38,442 nucleotides of DNA from Actinomycetaceae bacterium (GCA_030537735.1 JAUNVG010000018.1:1-38442), one strand, 5' to 3'; numbered from the stretch's first letter, positions 25,395-35,050 are shown. The notes: a model not told the origin generated them from the letters alone. Numbers and translations are program-made.

Positions 25395-28050
25395 GTACGC
25401 CGACCTCCAAAAGCCACCCGACCACCGCGTCCGCCTCGGCGCTTGCCGGCTCATCAATCAACCACACCATATGCCAGTCCTCATCGGCGTAAGGATCCTC
25501 CATACGGTAGTTAACCATCGTCACTTCCGCGGCCTCAATGCGCGCCGCGTGCGCGTTCGCAACAGCCTCACTCACCCCCGCGTCCAGCAAATCCGCCAAC
25601 TGCGGGTGGGGCGTGAAAGCGAACCGGCTTGCCGAGCGCGCATTGGCCGTGGCACCCAGCCAATCGTACTCGTCCCAGTACGCATCCAAAGTCTCTTCCC
25701 AACGCTGGCGATCCCACGCGCTGACCCCGTCACTGTCATTGAAATCAACCAGGGCTGCGACGTCGTCGAGGGCGAAACGATCCACGCGGGTGAAAATCAT
25801 GTTCCGCACGGCCTGGGCAAACCGGTGCGGGTTGGCAGTTATCGGCACCGACCCGTCGGGGCGAGCACCGAACGCCAGCTGCGCGGCCTCTTCGTCTTCC
25901 GCCGCTGCATCGTCCTCCTGGCGCCGCTCTCCGCGCGCTAAATCATCCCACTCATCCAAAAGGGAAGAATCCACCGCCGCGATCAGTTCCCCCAGCCAGG
26001 TGATAATCGACTCCACTTCCTCGGTACGCACCGACTCCGGCAGGGTCTGACGCAACGCTCGGTAAGCGTCAGTGAGGTAACGCAGCACCACGCCCTCGGA
26101 GCGAGCCACATCGTAGCGGGAAATCAAGTCCGAAAACGTCATCGCCTCTTCCACCATTTGCCTCACCACGGACTTGGGGGAAACCTCGTAGCCAAGCACC
26201 CACGGGTTGGTTTGCGCATACACGCGGAAAGCGTCCTGCAACAACTCATCTAACGGTTGGGGCCAACTAATGGTGTCGAGGATAGCCATGCGTTCGTCGT
26301 ATTCGATGCCCGCCGCTTTCATCTGCTCCACTGCCTGGCCGCGTTCGAACCTGCGTTGGGCAAGTAGCAGGGCGGTGGGGTCGTCGAGGACGGATTCAAC
26401 CACCGAAATCACATCTAAGGCGAACGTGGGGCTGGTGGGGGACAGTAGTTCCACCGCCGCCAACGCGAAGGGCGAAAGCGGCTGGTTGAGGGCGAAATCT
26501 TCCGGTAGGTCTGCCACCAGTTGCAACCGGTCGCAACCATCTTCTTTAGCCTGCTGGGGGCTGAGGGTACGGACCACCCCGGAGTTTTCCAGCGAAGTAT
26601 AAATATGACCCAGCTGGCGCAAATGCGGGTTGGAAGCCGTTGGCTGATCGTGGTTTTCACGCGCTAAATAGAGAAGGTGCTCGGTGGCGGGGCGCGGTGA
26701 CTGTAAAGCGTTGAGCACCATGGAGTGAGTGAGGCGGAACTGGGATTGCAACGGTTCGGGGGAGGCGTTAACTAAACGTTCGTAAGTGGACTCACTCCAC
26801 CCGATCTGGCCTTCCGGTAGGTGTTTGCGGGTGAGTTTCTTCAGCTTCTTCGGGTTATCCCCGGCTTTGAGACGCGCGTGGTTATTTTCAATAACGTGCA
26901 GTGGGGCTTGCACCACGACCCAGCCGACCTCGTCGAAACCGGCGCGCCCGGCGCGACCCGCGATTTGGTGGAACTCACGGGCGGACAGAACCCTTTGGCG
27001 GGTTCCGTCGAACTTCGCTAGGGAGGTGAAAAGCACGGTGGTGATGGGAACGTTGATTCCCACCCCCAAGGTGTCGGTTCCGCAAATCACCGCCAGTAAA
27101 CCTGACTGGGTGAGGCGTTCAACTAGGCGCCGGTAGCGCGGGAGCATTCCGGCGTGGTGGATCCCCACTCCGGCGTGAATGAGTTTACGCAGGGTCTGGC
27201 CAAAGCCGGTGGAGAACTTAAAACCCTTGGTGGCGGCTTTTAGGCGTTCGCGGTGAGCTTTCGTGATAAGCGCGGTTGCTGCCAGTGTTTGCGCGGTCTG
27301 GGTGGCTTGCCGCTGCGTGAAGTGCACCACGTAGACGGGGAATTTGCCTAACTCGATGAGCTCGCGCAGGGCCTGGTCTAAAGGCGTGAGGGTGTAGCTC
27401 ATTTCCAGGGGGATGGGGCGTTTAGCGCTTTGTATCACCGCGGCTTCCCGCTTGGTGCGTTTCTTCAAGTCCTCCACGAAGAAACTCACGTCCCCCAAGG
27501 TGGCTGACATCAGCAGGAACTGGCATTGGGTTAGTTCCAGTAGCGGTACTTGCCAGGCCCATCCGCGGTCGGGTTCACCGTAGAAGTGGAACTCATCCAT
27601 CACCACCATGTCCACGTCCAAGTCCGCGCCCTGGCGTAGGGACTGCAGAGCCAGGATCTCCGCGGTGCAGCAGATGATGGGGGCATCAGCGTTGATAGCG
27701 CCGTCACCGGTAACCATCCCCACGTTTTCCGCGCCGAAGACCGCCACCAAGTCAAAGAATTTTTCCGACACCAAGGCTTTAAGCGGCGCGGTGTAGTAGG
27801 AGCGGCCGCGGCGAGCCAGGGACAGGGTGTGTGCTGCGAGGGCGATCATTGATTTGCCCGAACCGGTGGGGGTAGCGGCAATGACGTGATTGTCGGACAG
27901 TAGTTCTAAGAACGCTTCGTCCTGGTGGGGGTAGAGGGGGCGGCCGGTGCTTTGTGCCCAGTTGGTGAAAGCGGAATAGAGCGCGTCAGCGTCGTCTAGT
28001 TGCTGGTTGTCCTCTAGTTCGTCGAGGAGTTCATTAAGGGGCGCGCTCAT
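25387..28050 (-). CDS. Ski2-like DEAD/DEAH-box helicase with DUF3516-type C terminus
   Basis: Superfamily 2 ATP-dependent, probably RNA, helicase of 887 residues. Motifs: Q-like PHQDEAF, Walker A ATPTGSGKS (Lys66), motif Ia TAPLKALVSEK, DEFH (152-155), SAT in LLMSATLGD, and motif VI HQIAGRAGRAG. The long C-terminal half lacks further known motifs but fits the DUF3516 helicase tail common in actinobacteria, such as IITWLGELIAAVDSSLLDEWDDLARGE, and an acidic insert around RRQEDDAAAEDEEAA. Likely role in RNA turnover or processing. No ribosome site precedes ATG 28050; a leaderless promoter is proposed separately. It overlaps and probably co-transcribes the GtrA gene. Confidence 0.9.
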   Translation of the reverse strand: MSAPLNELLDELEDNQQLDDADALYSAFTNWAQSTGRPLYPHQDEAFLELLSDNHVIAATPTGSGKSMIALAAHTLSLARRGRSYYTAPLKALVSEKFFDLVAVFGAENVGMVTGDGAINADAPIICCTAEILALQSLRQGADLDVDMVVMDEFHFYGEPDRGWAWQVPLLELTQCQFLLMSATLGDVSFFVEDLKKRTKREAAVIQSAKRPIPLEMSYTLTPLDQALRELIELGKFPVYVVHFTQRQATQTAQTLAATALITKAHRERLKAATKGFKFSTGFGQTLRKLIHAGVGIHHAGMLPRYRRLVERLTQSGLLAVICGTDTLGVGINVPITTVLFTSLAKFDGTRQRVLSAREFHQIAGRAGRAGFDEVGWVVVQAPLHVIENNHARLKAGDNPKKLKKLTRKHLPEGQIGWSESTYERLVNASPEPLQSQFRLTHSMVLNALQSPRPATEHLLYLARENHDQPTASNPHLRQLGHIYTSLENSGVVRTLSPQQAKEDGCDRLQLVADLPEDFALNQPLSPFALAAVELLSPTSPTFALDVISVVESVLDDPTALLLAQRRFERGQAVEQMKAAGIEYDERMAILDTISWPQPLDELLQDAFRVYAQTNPWVLGYEVSPKSVVRQMVEEAMTFSDLISRYDVARSEGVVLRYLTDAYRALRQTLPESVRTEEVESIITWLGELIAAVDSSLLDEWDDLARGERRQEDDAAAEDEEAAQLAFGARPDGSVPITANPHRFAQAVRNMIFTRVDRFALDDVAALVDFNDSDGVSAWDRQRWEETLDAYWDEYDWLGATANARSASRFAFTPHPQLADLLDAGVSEAVANAHAARIEAAEVTMVNYRMEDPYADEDWHMVWLIDEPASAEADAVVGWLLEVGVHE

Positions 28051-28056
28051 AGTGAG

Positions 28057-28085
28057 ATTGTCTCAAATACCACGGACAGAGCCAA
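28057..28085 (-). promoter_or_regulatory. Candidate promoter for the Ski2-like helicase gene
   Basis: On the minus strand TTGGCT (28085-28080) and GACAAT (28062-28057) are 17 bases apart, and GACAAT ends six bases before the ATG. That would give a leaderless or nearly leaderless mRNA, in keeping with the missing ribosome site. Confidence 0.4.
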
Positions 28086-28121
28086 AAGAGAAAGGGCCTG
28101 AGGGCGGGGGCGTGGCCCGCG

Positions 28122-28292
28122 CAGGGACGGGCCGCGGGACGGGGCGCGGGAGGAGGACGGGCAGGGACGGGCTGCGGGACGGGGAAGGGTCTCGGAACCG
28201 GGTGGGAAGGCAGTGACTGCTTACGGGAGGCCGCGTAGCGTCGCGGAGCTTTGAACGCAGGGCAGGGACGGGCCGCAGAACCGGGCGGGAGG
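28122..28292. repeat. Imperfect G-rich repeats
   Basis: CAGGGACGGGC occurs at 28122, 28162 and 28263. The first two copies share about 23 bases with one mismatch and are 40 bases apart. The third shares 14 bases, then diverges to a GAACCGGGCGGGA form that itself resembles bases near 28194. Confidence 0.6.
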
Positions 28293-28448
28293 CCGGCGAC
28301 TGGCCGGCCTGCCTCTACATGCGAAGGAGGCAGCCGCCCTCGCCCCGAAACCCCCGTTTAGTATATGGACGGTTGTTTCTTAAATGGTGTCCACTCGCTA
28401 GGGTCGGTTCTATCCCCATCAAGAAACCACGACGTGCAGGAGTTTTCC

Positions 28449-29930
28449 ATGAACGCCGCCATCTTGACCCTTGCCCAACTGCCGGCGCAGGCGGACACCG
28501 GGTTCTTCGCTACCGTGAATCAAGTCTTCACCAAGATCTTGTTCACCAGCGTGGACTTCCTCTATTCCTGGATCCTGCTGTTCCTATTAATCGGCGTCGG
28601 CCTGGGCCTTACCATCTACCTGCGCGGCATGCAGGTGACGCACGCGCGTGACATCTTCACCTCCCTGTCCGGCTCGCGCACCTCCGCCATGCAAGGAATC
28701 ACCTCTTTCCAAGCCTTCGCCGTGGGCGTGGGCACGCGCATCGGCATCGGCAACATCGGTGGCGTGGCACTGGCCCTAGCGGTAGGCGGGCCCGGTGCAA
28801 TCTTCTGGATGTGGATAGTGGCCCTACTGGGGATGGCAACGTCCTTCGCCGAGTCCGTACTGGCCCAGCTTTTCAAAACTCCCCACGGGGATGGCACCTT
28901 CCGCGGCGGACCGGAATACTACATGCGTGCCGGACTGGGGTGGAAAGTTCCCGCCATCATTTTCGCGGTGATTTCCATCGTCGCCTCCGGCCTGGCGGTT
29001 CCCATGGTGCAGATCAACACGGTGGCTAAAACTTTCGAAGCCAACCATGGGGTGGATTCTTTCTCCACCATGATCTTCGTCCTACTCCTCCTGGCCCCGG
29101 TGATCCTGGGCGGCGTTAAATCCGTGGCGCGCGCCTCCGAATACCTCGCCCCCTTCATGGCGGCCTTCTACATCCTGGTCACCGTCGCAGTGATCGCCAT
29201 GCACCCGGTACAGGCGTGGAACGCACTGGTGTGGATCGTGGTTTCCGCCTTCGGCTACGGCCCCATCGCCGGCGGCGTCCTCGGAGGCATCTTCGTGGCC
29301 TTGGTAAACGGTGCTAGGCGCGGGCTTTTCTCCAACGAGGCCGGCCTGGGCACCACTCCGCACGCAGCCGGAGCCGCCACCGTGGCTCACCCCGCCCAGC
29401 AGGGCTTCGTACAATCCCTGGGCGTGTTCATCGACACCATCGTGGTTTGTACCGCCACCGCGCTGCTGATCTTGATCTCGGGAGTGTACGAGCCCGGCAT
29501 TGACCCTGATGCTGCCGGTTCCCTCACCGCTACCGCGGTAACCACCACTTTGGGTTCGTGGATGGCACTACCGATGTCCCTGGTGATCTTCATCTTCGGC
29601 TACACCTCCGCCTACGGGGCATACTCATACGGGCAGGTGGCCTTGGATCACCTGACTGAGAACAAGTTCGTTTCCTGGGGCTTCCGAGTGGTAGCGGTAC
29701 TTGTAGCAGCCGGTGGGGCAGTGGTGTCACTGCCGGTGGCGTGGGCGCTTTCAGACTTCTTGCTTGGACTGGGAGCACTGGTGAACCTCGCGGCCTTGAT
29801 CGGCTTGGCGAAATGGGTGCGCGTGGTGTTGCAGGACTGGGATGAGCAGCGAGCCAAGGGCAATGGCATTACCTTTAAAGTGGCAGATCACCCGCAGCTG
29901 CAAGAGCGCGTCAGTAGCGGAGTTTGGTAA
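28449..29930 (+). CDS. AGCS-family sodium:amino-acid symporter (copy 1)
   Basis: Inner-membrane Na+-coupled alanine/glycine-type symporter, 493 residues, about 11 membrane segments. Family features: LLIGVGLGLTIYLRGMQ, ITSFQAFAVGVGTRIGIGNIGGVALAL, GGPGAIFWMWIVALLGM, FRGGPEYYMRAGLG, RRGLFSNEAGLGTTPHAAG and HPAQQGFVQSLGVFIDT. The usual GTGNI is here GIGNI. Start ATG 28449 has AGGAG seven bases upstream; the frame extends 28 codons further back without a ribosome site. It is followed by a second paralogue 107 bases downstream. Exact amino acid substrate is not decidable. Confidence 0.93.
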   Translation: MNAAILTLAQLPAQADTGFFATVNQVFTKILFTSVDFLYSWILLFLLIGVGLGLTIYLRGMQVTHARDIFTSLSGSRTSAMQGITSFQAFAVGVGTRIGIGNIGGVALALAVGGPGAIFWMWIVALLGMATSFAESVLAQLFKTPHGDGTFRGGPEYYMRAGLGWKVPAIIFAVISIVASGLAVPMVQINTVAKTFEANHGVDSFSTMIFVLLLLAPVILGGVKSVARASEYLAPFMAAFYILVTVAVIAMHPVQAWNALVWIVVSAFGYGPIAGGVLGGIFVALVNGARRGLFSNEAGLGTTPHAAGAATVAHPAQQGFVQSLGVFIDTIVVCTATALLILISGVYEPGIDPDAAGSLTATAVTTTLGSWMALPMSLVIFIFGYTSAYGAYSYGQVALDHLTENKFVSWGFRVVAVLVAAGGAVVSLPVAWALSDFLLGLGALVNLAALIGLAKWVRVVLQDWDEQRAKGNGITFKVADHPQLQERVSSGVW

Positions 29931-29972
29931 ATCAAAAACACCATTGTAAGTAAAGAATATTTAATAAATGTC

Positions 29973-30002
29973 TTGACTGTGTTTCAAATATCCCTGTATT
30001 CT
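29973..30002 (+). promoter_or_regulatory. Candidate promoter of the second AGCS gene
   Basis: TTGACT (29973-29978), 18-base spacer, TATTCT (29997-30002), within a distinctly A/T-rich 107-base gap. The match to TTGACA/TATAAT is good for this genome. It gives the second symporter its own promoter, about 35 bases before its start. Confidence 0.55.
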
Positions 30003-30037
30003 CAGTCAAGTTAGAAAATCTTACGAAAGACGCTGCT

Positions 30038-31525
30038 ATGCACACCACCGTGAACGCAATCACCGCACCCACCGCCCTCGGCGAAGGATTCACCCGCGTA
30101 GACACATTCCTATCAGGGTTATTCGACCTCATTTACTCAAACCCCCTGCAAATGAATGTCATCTACGCACTCATGGCAGCGGGAATCTACTTCACCTATA
30201 AAACCAAGTTCGTACAAATACGCATGTTCCCCGACATGCTAAAAGCCGCCTTCGGGTCACGCAAAGACGCCAAAGGAGGGATCTCCTCCTTCCAAGCCTT
30301 CGCCGTCGGGCTGGCCTCACGCGTGGGGACCGGCAACATCGCGGGCGTGGCTCTTGCCATCGTCGCCGGCGGCCCGGGAGCAATCTTTTGGATGTGGATC
30401 GTCGCCACCGTCGGCATGGCCACCGCTTTCAACGAAGCCGTCCTAGCCCAGCTATTCAAAGTCCGCGGCCCCGGCGGAATCTTCCGCGGCGGACCGGCCT
30501 ACTACATTCGCGACGGCCTCGGGCAACGCGGGTGGGGCGCCGCCTTCGCCATCTTCCTCATCTTCGCCTTCGGGTTCTCCTTCAACATGGTGCAGGCCAA
30601 CACCATCGCCAACGTCGCCGAAGCCCACTTCAACGCCAACGCCTGGCTGGTGGGGCTACTACTGGCCGCCATCACCACCCCGATCATCCTGGCCGGGCTC
30701 AAACCCGTCGCCCGCATCGCCGAGGTAGTGGCACCGGTAATGGCACTGGTCTACCTGCTCATCGCCGGGGCCATCGTGTTAGTGAACATCACTGAAGTGC
30801 CCGCCGTGATCGCCATGATCTTCCGCTCCGCATTCGGACTAGACCAAGCAGTCGGCGGCATCGCCGGCGGTATTTTCGCCGCCCTCAGCAACGGCCTCAA
30901 ACGCGGACTGTTCTCCAACGAAGCCGGCATGGGGTCAGCGCCCAACGCCGCCGCCACCGCCAACATCAAACACCCGGTGCAGCAAGGACTGGTGCAAAGC
31001 CTGGGGGTTTTCGTCGACACTATTTTGGTGTGTACCGCCACCGCCTGCGTGGTGCTGTTCTCCGGCCTGTACAAGCCCGGAATGTCCACCAACGACGGCG
31101 CCGCCCTCACGGTGGAAGCACTGTCGCACTCCCTCGGGTCGTGGATCGTGTTGCCGATGGTGGTAATCATCTTTGTCTTCGCCTACTCCTCGGTACTGGG
31201 TAACTACACCTACGCCGAACTGAACTGGAACTACCTCTTTGGTGTGAACCGCTCCACCTTGGGGTTGAAACTGATCGTCATTGCCTCGGTATTCCTCGGC
31301 TCCGGACTGTCCCTCAAAGCCGCGTGGTCGCTGGCGGACATCGCCACCGCGTTCATGGCACTACTGAACATTTTCGCCCTGTTCCTGCTCGGCAAGTACG
31401 CGATGGGGGCTTTGCGTGACTGGCAGGAACAAAAGCAAGCTAACCCGGCAGCGGACCCGGCCTTTAACGTGACCAATAACCCGCACTTCCCGCAGGGATT
31501 ACCTTCCGACGTGTGGGAGCACTAA
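30038..31525 (+). CDS. AGCS-family sodium:amino-acid symporter (copy 2)
   Basis: Second alanine/glycine:cation symporter, 495 residues, clearly paralogous to the previous gene. Family features: ISSFQAFAVGLASRVGTGNIAGVALAIVAGGPGAIFWMW, FRGGPAYYIRDGLG, LKRGLFSNEAGMGSAPNAAA and HPVQQGLVQSLGVFVDT. It keeps the canonical GTGNI, unlike copy 1. It has a distinct N terminus (about 50 residues before similarity starts) and its own promoter, so the pair may differ in substrate or in expression. The ribosome site is weak (GAAAGA about 9 bases before ATG). The C terminus ends in the same NPHFPQGLPSDVW-type tail as other actinobacterial members. Confidence 0.94.
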   Translation: MHTTVNAITAPTALGEGFTRVDTFLSGLFDLIYSNPLQMNVIYALMAAGIYFTYKTKFVQIRMFPDMLKAAFGSRKDAKGGISSFQAFAVGLASRVGTGNIAGVALAIVAGGPGAIFWMWIVATVGMATAFNEAVLAQLFKVRGPGGIFRGGPAYYIRDGLGQRGWGAAFAIFLIFAFGFSFNMVQANTIANVAEAHFNANAWLVGLLLAAITTPIILAGLKPVARIAEVVAPVMALVYLLIAGAIVLVNITEVPAVIAMIFRSAFGLDQAVGGIAGGIFAALSNGLKRGLFSNEAGMGSAPNAAATANIKHPVQQGLVQSLGVFVDTILVCTATACVVLFSGLYKPGMSTNDGAALTVEALSHSLGSWIVLPMVVIIFVFAYSSVLGNYTYAELNWNYLFGVNRSTLGLKLIVIASVFLGSGLSLKAAWSLADIATAFMALLNIFALFLLGKYAMGALRDWQEQKQANPAADPAFNVTNNPHFPQGLPSDVWEH

Positions 31526-31563
31526 AGTAGCAGGTAGCGTCCAACAGGAAGAAGGGAGCCCCC

Positions 31564-32340
31564 ATGCAAGTAGTGCGTTTCACGGCTGGAAACGACCCCA
31601 AATACGCGGTCTTGAAAGACGACTCCTCTTCCCTGGTGGTACTTAAAGGCGACCCCCTCTACCAGCAGGTCGAACCATCTGGACAGCTAGTGACGGTCGA
31701 GGACGTACGCTTCCTTTCCCCGGTGATCCCGCGTTCCAAAGTGGTGGCGGTAGCGAAGAACTACCATGCGCACGCCGCCGAAATGGGTGGGGAAGTACCG
31801 TCCCAGCCGATGCTGTTCTTCAAACCCAATACCTCTGTGATTGGTCCCGATGACCCGATCGTGCTGCCTGCCTGGTCCCAGGAAGTACACTACGAAGCCG
31901 AACTGGCAGTAGTGATTAAAACCCTGTGTAAGGACGTGAAGGCTGAAAACTACCGAGACGTAGTGTTCGGCTACACGGTGGCTAATGATGTCTCCGCCCG
32001 TGACGCACAGCGTGAGGACGGGCAGTGGGCGCGCGCCAAAGGCTTCGACACCTCCTGCCCGCTGGGGCCGGGGATCGTGGTGGACCCGGATTTCTTAGAA
32101 CAAGACCGCCAGATCACCACCCGCGTGAACGGGGAAGTCGTGCAGTCCGGTTCCACTAAAGACATGGTGTTCGGCGTGCCGGAGCTGATTGAATACATCT
32201 CCGCCGCTTTCACTCTGCTACCTGGGGACGTGATTCTTACCGGCACCCCCGTGGGAGTGGGGCCGATCGAAGCTGGGGACCGAGTGGAATGCTCGGTGGA
32301 AGGCATCGGTACCTTGGCGAACCCGGTGGTGCGACGTTAA
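31564..32340 (+). CDS. Fumarylacetoacetate hydrolase (FAH) family protein
   Basis: Metal-dependent hydrolase or decarboxylase of the FAH fold, 258 residues. Seen: KVVAVAKNYHAHAAEMG, LFFKPNTSVIGPDDPIVLP, the metal-binding EAEL in HYEAELAVVI, NDVSARDAQ, SCPLGPGIV, and the closing DVILTGTPVGVGPIEAGDRVE. Members cleave acylpyruvates or decarboxylate oxaloacetate; which applies here is unknown. GGGAG lies about eight bases before the ATG. Its TAA is followed immediately by the GTG of the HrpB helicase gene, so the two are coupled. In many actinobacteria a FAH gene sits next to gltX; here gltX is about 4 kb away. Confidence 0.9.
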   Translation: MQVVRFTAGNDPKYAVLKDDSSSLVVLKGDPLYQQVEPSGQLVTVEDVRFLSPVIPRSKVVAVAKNYHAHAAEMGGEVPSQPMLFFKPNTSVIGPDDPIVLPAWSQEVHYEAELAVVIKTLCKDVKAENYRDVVFGYTVANDVSARDAQREDGQWARAKGFDTSCPLGPGIVVDPDFLEQDRQITTRVNGEVVQSGSTKDMVFGVPELIEYISAAFTLLPGDVILTGTPVGVGPIEAGDRVECSVEGIGTLANPVVRR

Positions 32341-34977
32341 GTGAAAACTCTCGCGCAGGTGTGGGCCGGCGCGACAGCGCCGGTAAAAGCCTGTGAAGAC
32401 GCGCTAGTTACCGCTATCGGCGCGCGGCAGCCGATTATCCTCACTGCTGCCCCCGGGTCAGGTAAAACCACCCTGGTTCCGCTACTGGTGCGCCACGTCC
32501 TCGACCGTCAGAACAACGCGGGAAACGACAGCGACACCCCACCGAGTGGGAAGGTGCTGGTGGCTCAGCCGCGGCGAGTAGCGGCAATGGCGGCAGCAGG
32601 ATACGTCGCCACGCAACTGGGTGAAGAAGTCGGTCAGCGTATCGGCCTGTCCATGCGCGGGGTGCGCCAGGTTAGCGCCCGCACCCGCATTGAGTTCACC
32701 ACCACCGGATCCCTGCTGCGCCGAATGTTAGCGGACCCGGACCTGCAGGGGGTGGACGCGGTCATCGTTGACGAGGTTCACGAACGCCACCTGGACGCTG
32801 ACTTAGTGCTGGCGTTCTTACACGACCTCACCCAGCTGCGCGAGGACCTCACCGCAATAGCTATGTCCGCCACCGCTGACCTGGCGGCCCTGCGGCGAGT
32901 ATTCCCAAACGCCACTCACCTGGACGTACCCGCCCCCACCTACCCGCTAGAAGAACTCTGGGCCCCCGTTAACAGCCCGGTTTTAGAACGCCACCACATG
33001 AGCCTTGCCCTAGCCAGCCACTTGGCGGCAGTGGCTGAACGAGCCTACCGCACGCACGGGCCAACACTGGTGTTCGCCCCCGCCATTGCCGACGTCGAAG
33101 CCCTAGTGGCGGACCTGCAGGCACGCGACCTACCCGCCCGCCCCCTGCATTCGGCTGTTAACGCCAGCCAGCAGCGCGCCGCCCTCGCCGGTGGGGATCA
33201 GATTGTGGTGGCAACAGACATTGCGCAAACCTCACTGACCATTGACGCAGTGCGGTGCGTGGTGGATTCAGGCCTCAGCCGCCAACCCCAGTTTGACCCC
33301 AGCCGTGACACTCCGCGCCTGGTGACGGTGCGGGCCTCGCGGGCGTCCATGGTGCAGCGGGCCGGGCGCGCCAACCGGCAAGGGCCGGGCGTGGTCTACC
33401 GCTGCCTGCATCAAGTGGACTGGGCGCGCGCACCTCAGTTCGACCCGCCTGAAGCCGAAAACGCTGACCTGACGGCGGCGGTCCTAGCGGCCAGTGCCTG
33501 GTCGTCGGTGGAAGAACTACAACTGCCGTCCCCGTGGCCGCAAGCGTCGCTGATGCGGGCCCGCCAAGTGGGGCAGGAAATCGGGGCCCTGCAGGTGTCT
33601 GACGGTGGGGGAGGGGCAGTTCCTCGCATTAGCGATAGCGGGAAAATCTTAGCTCTGATCCCCACCGATCCGCGCCTAGCGCACGCCCTGCTGCGCGCCA
33701 GCGAACTGGTGCCGAGCCACCTGCGCGAGCAAGTGGCGCGCACGGTGGCACTGCTCACCCAGGAGCCTCGGCTGCGCGACCCCGACCTGGTGAAAGCTGT
33801 GCGCGGGCCGGCTCCTGCCCAGTGGGAGCGTTTTACCACCTACGCCCAGCGCTGGGCGAAGGACTACGCCGCCACCCTAGCCACCACCACCGGGGCGGGA
33901 TCTGCTGGCCAGGGGAGTATTCGTGAGTGGGTCGCCCCTGGACGGGGGCAGCACGCTCGCCAAGATCAGATTCAGCGCGAGGACGTACCCGGCCTCGTCA
34001 CCGCCCTGGCGTTCCCGCGGCTGGTGGCAAGACGCAACGAAAACGGCACCTACCAGTCAGTGGGAGCAGGCGCCCTGCGGGTACCTGAGGACAGTAGTTT
34101 GCACCTGGATGAGTGGGTGGCGGCCGCAAGTATTCAACGCCTGGGAGATAACACCTGGGTGCGTGCGGCAGCGCCCATACCCAGCCGGTGGGTGGATGCG
34201 GTATGCGGACACTACCGGCGCAGTGCGGTAGAGGTGAAAGTCAAAGGCGGCAAACTGGTGGCGCTACAAACCACCGGGTGGGGTGCGATCGTTGGGTCGC
34301 CGCATCCGGTGGCGGTCAAAGACCACCCGCTGGCGGCGCGCCGGGCTTTAGAAGAAGCCGCGCGCAGTCGCGGCCTGGACCTGTTTTCCCCAGCGGGGAG
34401 GACCGCGCAACTGATCGCGCAAGTGCGCTACCTGGCACGGGGTGAACTCTTGCCGCCGCAGTTGCAACTGCCAGTAGAACTACTTGAGCTGGCTCCGCCC
34501 ACGGTGGCCCAGCACTTGGACACGCTACTTGGCACGCGCGCCAGCGACGTCCTCGCCGGAGGGAGCCTGCGGGAAGTGGACCTGCGGGCCGGACTGTACG
34601 CCCTGTGGGGGTGGGAGTTAGTTAACTGGGTGGAAACGAACTGGCCGCGGGAAGTGGAACTGCCGTCGGGACGGATGGTCAGAGTTGAGCTCGACCCTGA
34701 GCGCGGTCCGACAGTGAGGGCCAAACTGCAAGAATGTTTCGGGTGGCGGCAGGTGCAGACCGTGTGCGGGCAGGCACTTACGGTGGAATTGCTGTCGCCC
34801 GCAGGAAGGCCGCTGGCAATCACTTCGGACTTGGAGTCGTTCTTTAACCAGGCTTACCCGCAGGTGCGGGCAGATATGCGTGGGCGCTACCCCAAGCATC
34901 CGTGGCCGGAGGATCCGTGGGATGCCACCGCCACTGGCTTGACGAAAGCAGCGCAGGCGCGTCGCGAACGCCGCTGA
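32341..34977 (+). CDS. hrpB: HrpB-type DEAH-box ATP-dependent RNA helicase
   Basis: SF2 DEAH/RHA-like helicase, 878 residues, with all expected motifs: AAPGSGKTT (Lys42), QPRRVAAMAAA, TTGSLLRRM, DEVHERHLD (Asp144), SATAD, ATDIAQTSLTI, and motif VI QRAGRANRQGPG. A helicase-associated domain follows, then the HrpB C-terminal domain with LREVDLRAGLYALWGWE and the diagnostic end RYPKHPWPEDPW. Role probably in RNA metabolism; E. coli HrpB has no firm function. Start is GTG directly after the FAH stop (TAAGTG); no independent ribosome site, so translation is likely coupled. Confidence 0.9.
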   Translation: MKTLAQVWAGATAPVKACEDALVTAIGARQPIILTAAPGSGKTTLVPLLVRHVLDRQNNAGNDSDTPPSGKVLVAQPRRVAAMAAAGYVATQLGEEVGQRIGLSMRGVRQVSARTRIEFTTTGSLLRRMLADPDLQGVDAVIVDEVHERHLDADLVLAFLHDLTQLREDLTAIAMSATADLAALRRVFPNATHLDVPAPTYPLEELWAPVNSPVLERHHMSLALASHLAAVAERAYRTHGPTLVFAPAIADVEALVADLQARDLPARPLHSAVNASQQRAALAGGDQIVVATDIAQTSLTIDAVRCVVDSGLSRQPQFDPSRDTPRLVTVRASRASMVQRAGRANRQGPGVVYRCLHQVDWARAPQFDPPEAENADLTAAVLAASAWSSVEELQLPSPWPQASLMRARQVGQEIGALQVSDGGGGAVPRISDSGKILALIPTDPRLAHALLRASELVPSHLREQVARTVALLTQEPRLRDPDLVKAVRGPAPAQWERFTTYAQRWAKDYAATLATTTGAGSAGQGSIREWVAPGRGQHARQDQIQREDVPGLVTALAFPRLVARRNENGTYQSVGAGALRVPEDSSLHLDEWVAAASIQRLGDNTWVRAAAPIPSRWVDAVCGHYRRSAVEVKVKGGKLVALQTTGWGAIVGSPHPVAVKDHPLAARRALEEAARSRGLDLFSPAGRTAQLIAQVRYLARGELLPPQLQLPVELLELAPPTVAQHLDTLLGTRASDVLAGGSLREVDLRAGLYALWGWELVNWVETNWPREVELPSGRMVRVELDPERGPTVRAKLQECFGWRQVQTVCGQALTVELLSPAGRPLAITSDLESFFNQAYPQVRADMRGRYPKHPWPEDPWDATATGLTKAAQARRERR

Positions 34978-35050
34978 CGTCGGGAACATGGCCGACAGCG
35001 TAAACGTAGCTCGCGAACGCCGCCGACCCCCGCTTACCCCACGAACCCCG

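Larger units (their letters stand above)
28051..28448. other. 398-base divergent region, G-rich and repetitive
   Basis: Lies between the divergent helicase and the first symporter gene. From about 28100 to 28310 the plus strand is G-rich with imperfect repeats of a CAGGGACGGGC word (28122, 28162, 28263). A short hairpin AGGCCGG/CCGGCCT lies at 28290-28310. The last 100 bases before the symporter are more A/T-rich and should hold its promoter, but I could not pick a clear one. No gene was seen. Confidence 0.6.

Noticed and set aside
28319..28651. Plus-strand frame overlapping the start of the first AGCS gene
   Set aside because: Out of frame with the symporter, with no ribosome site and no family signature. 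It is a shadow frame.
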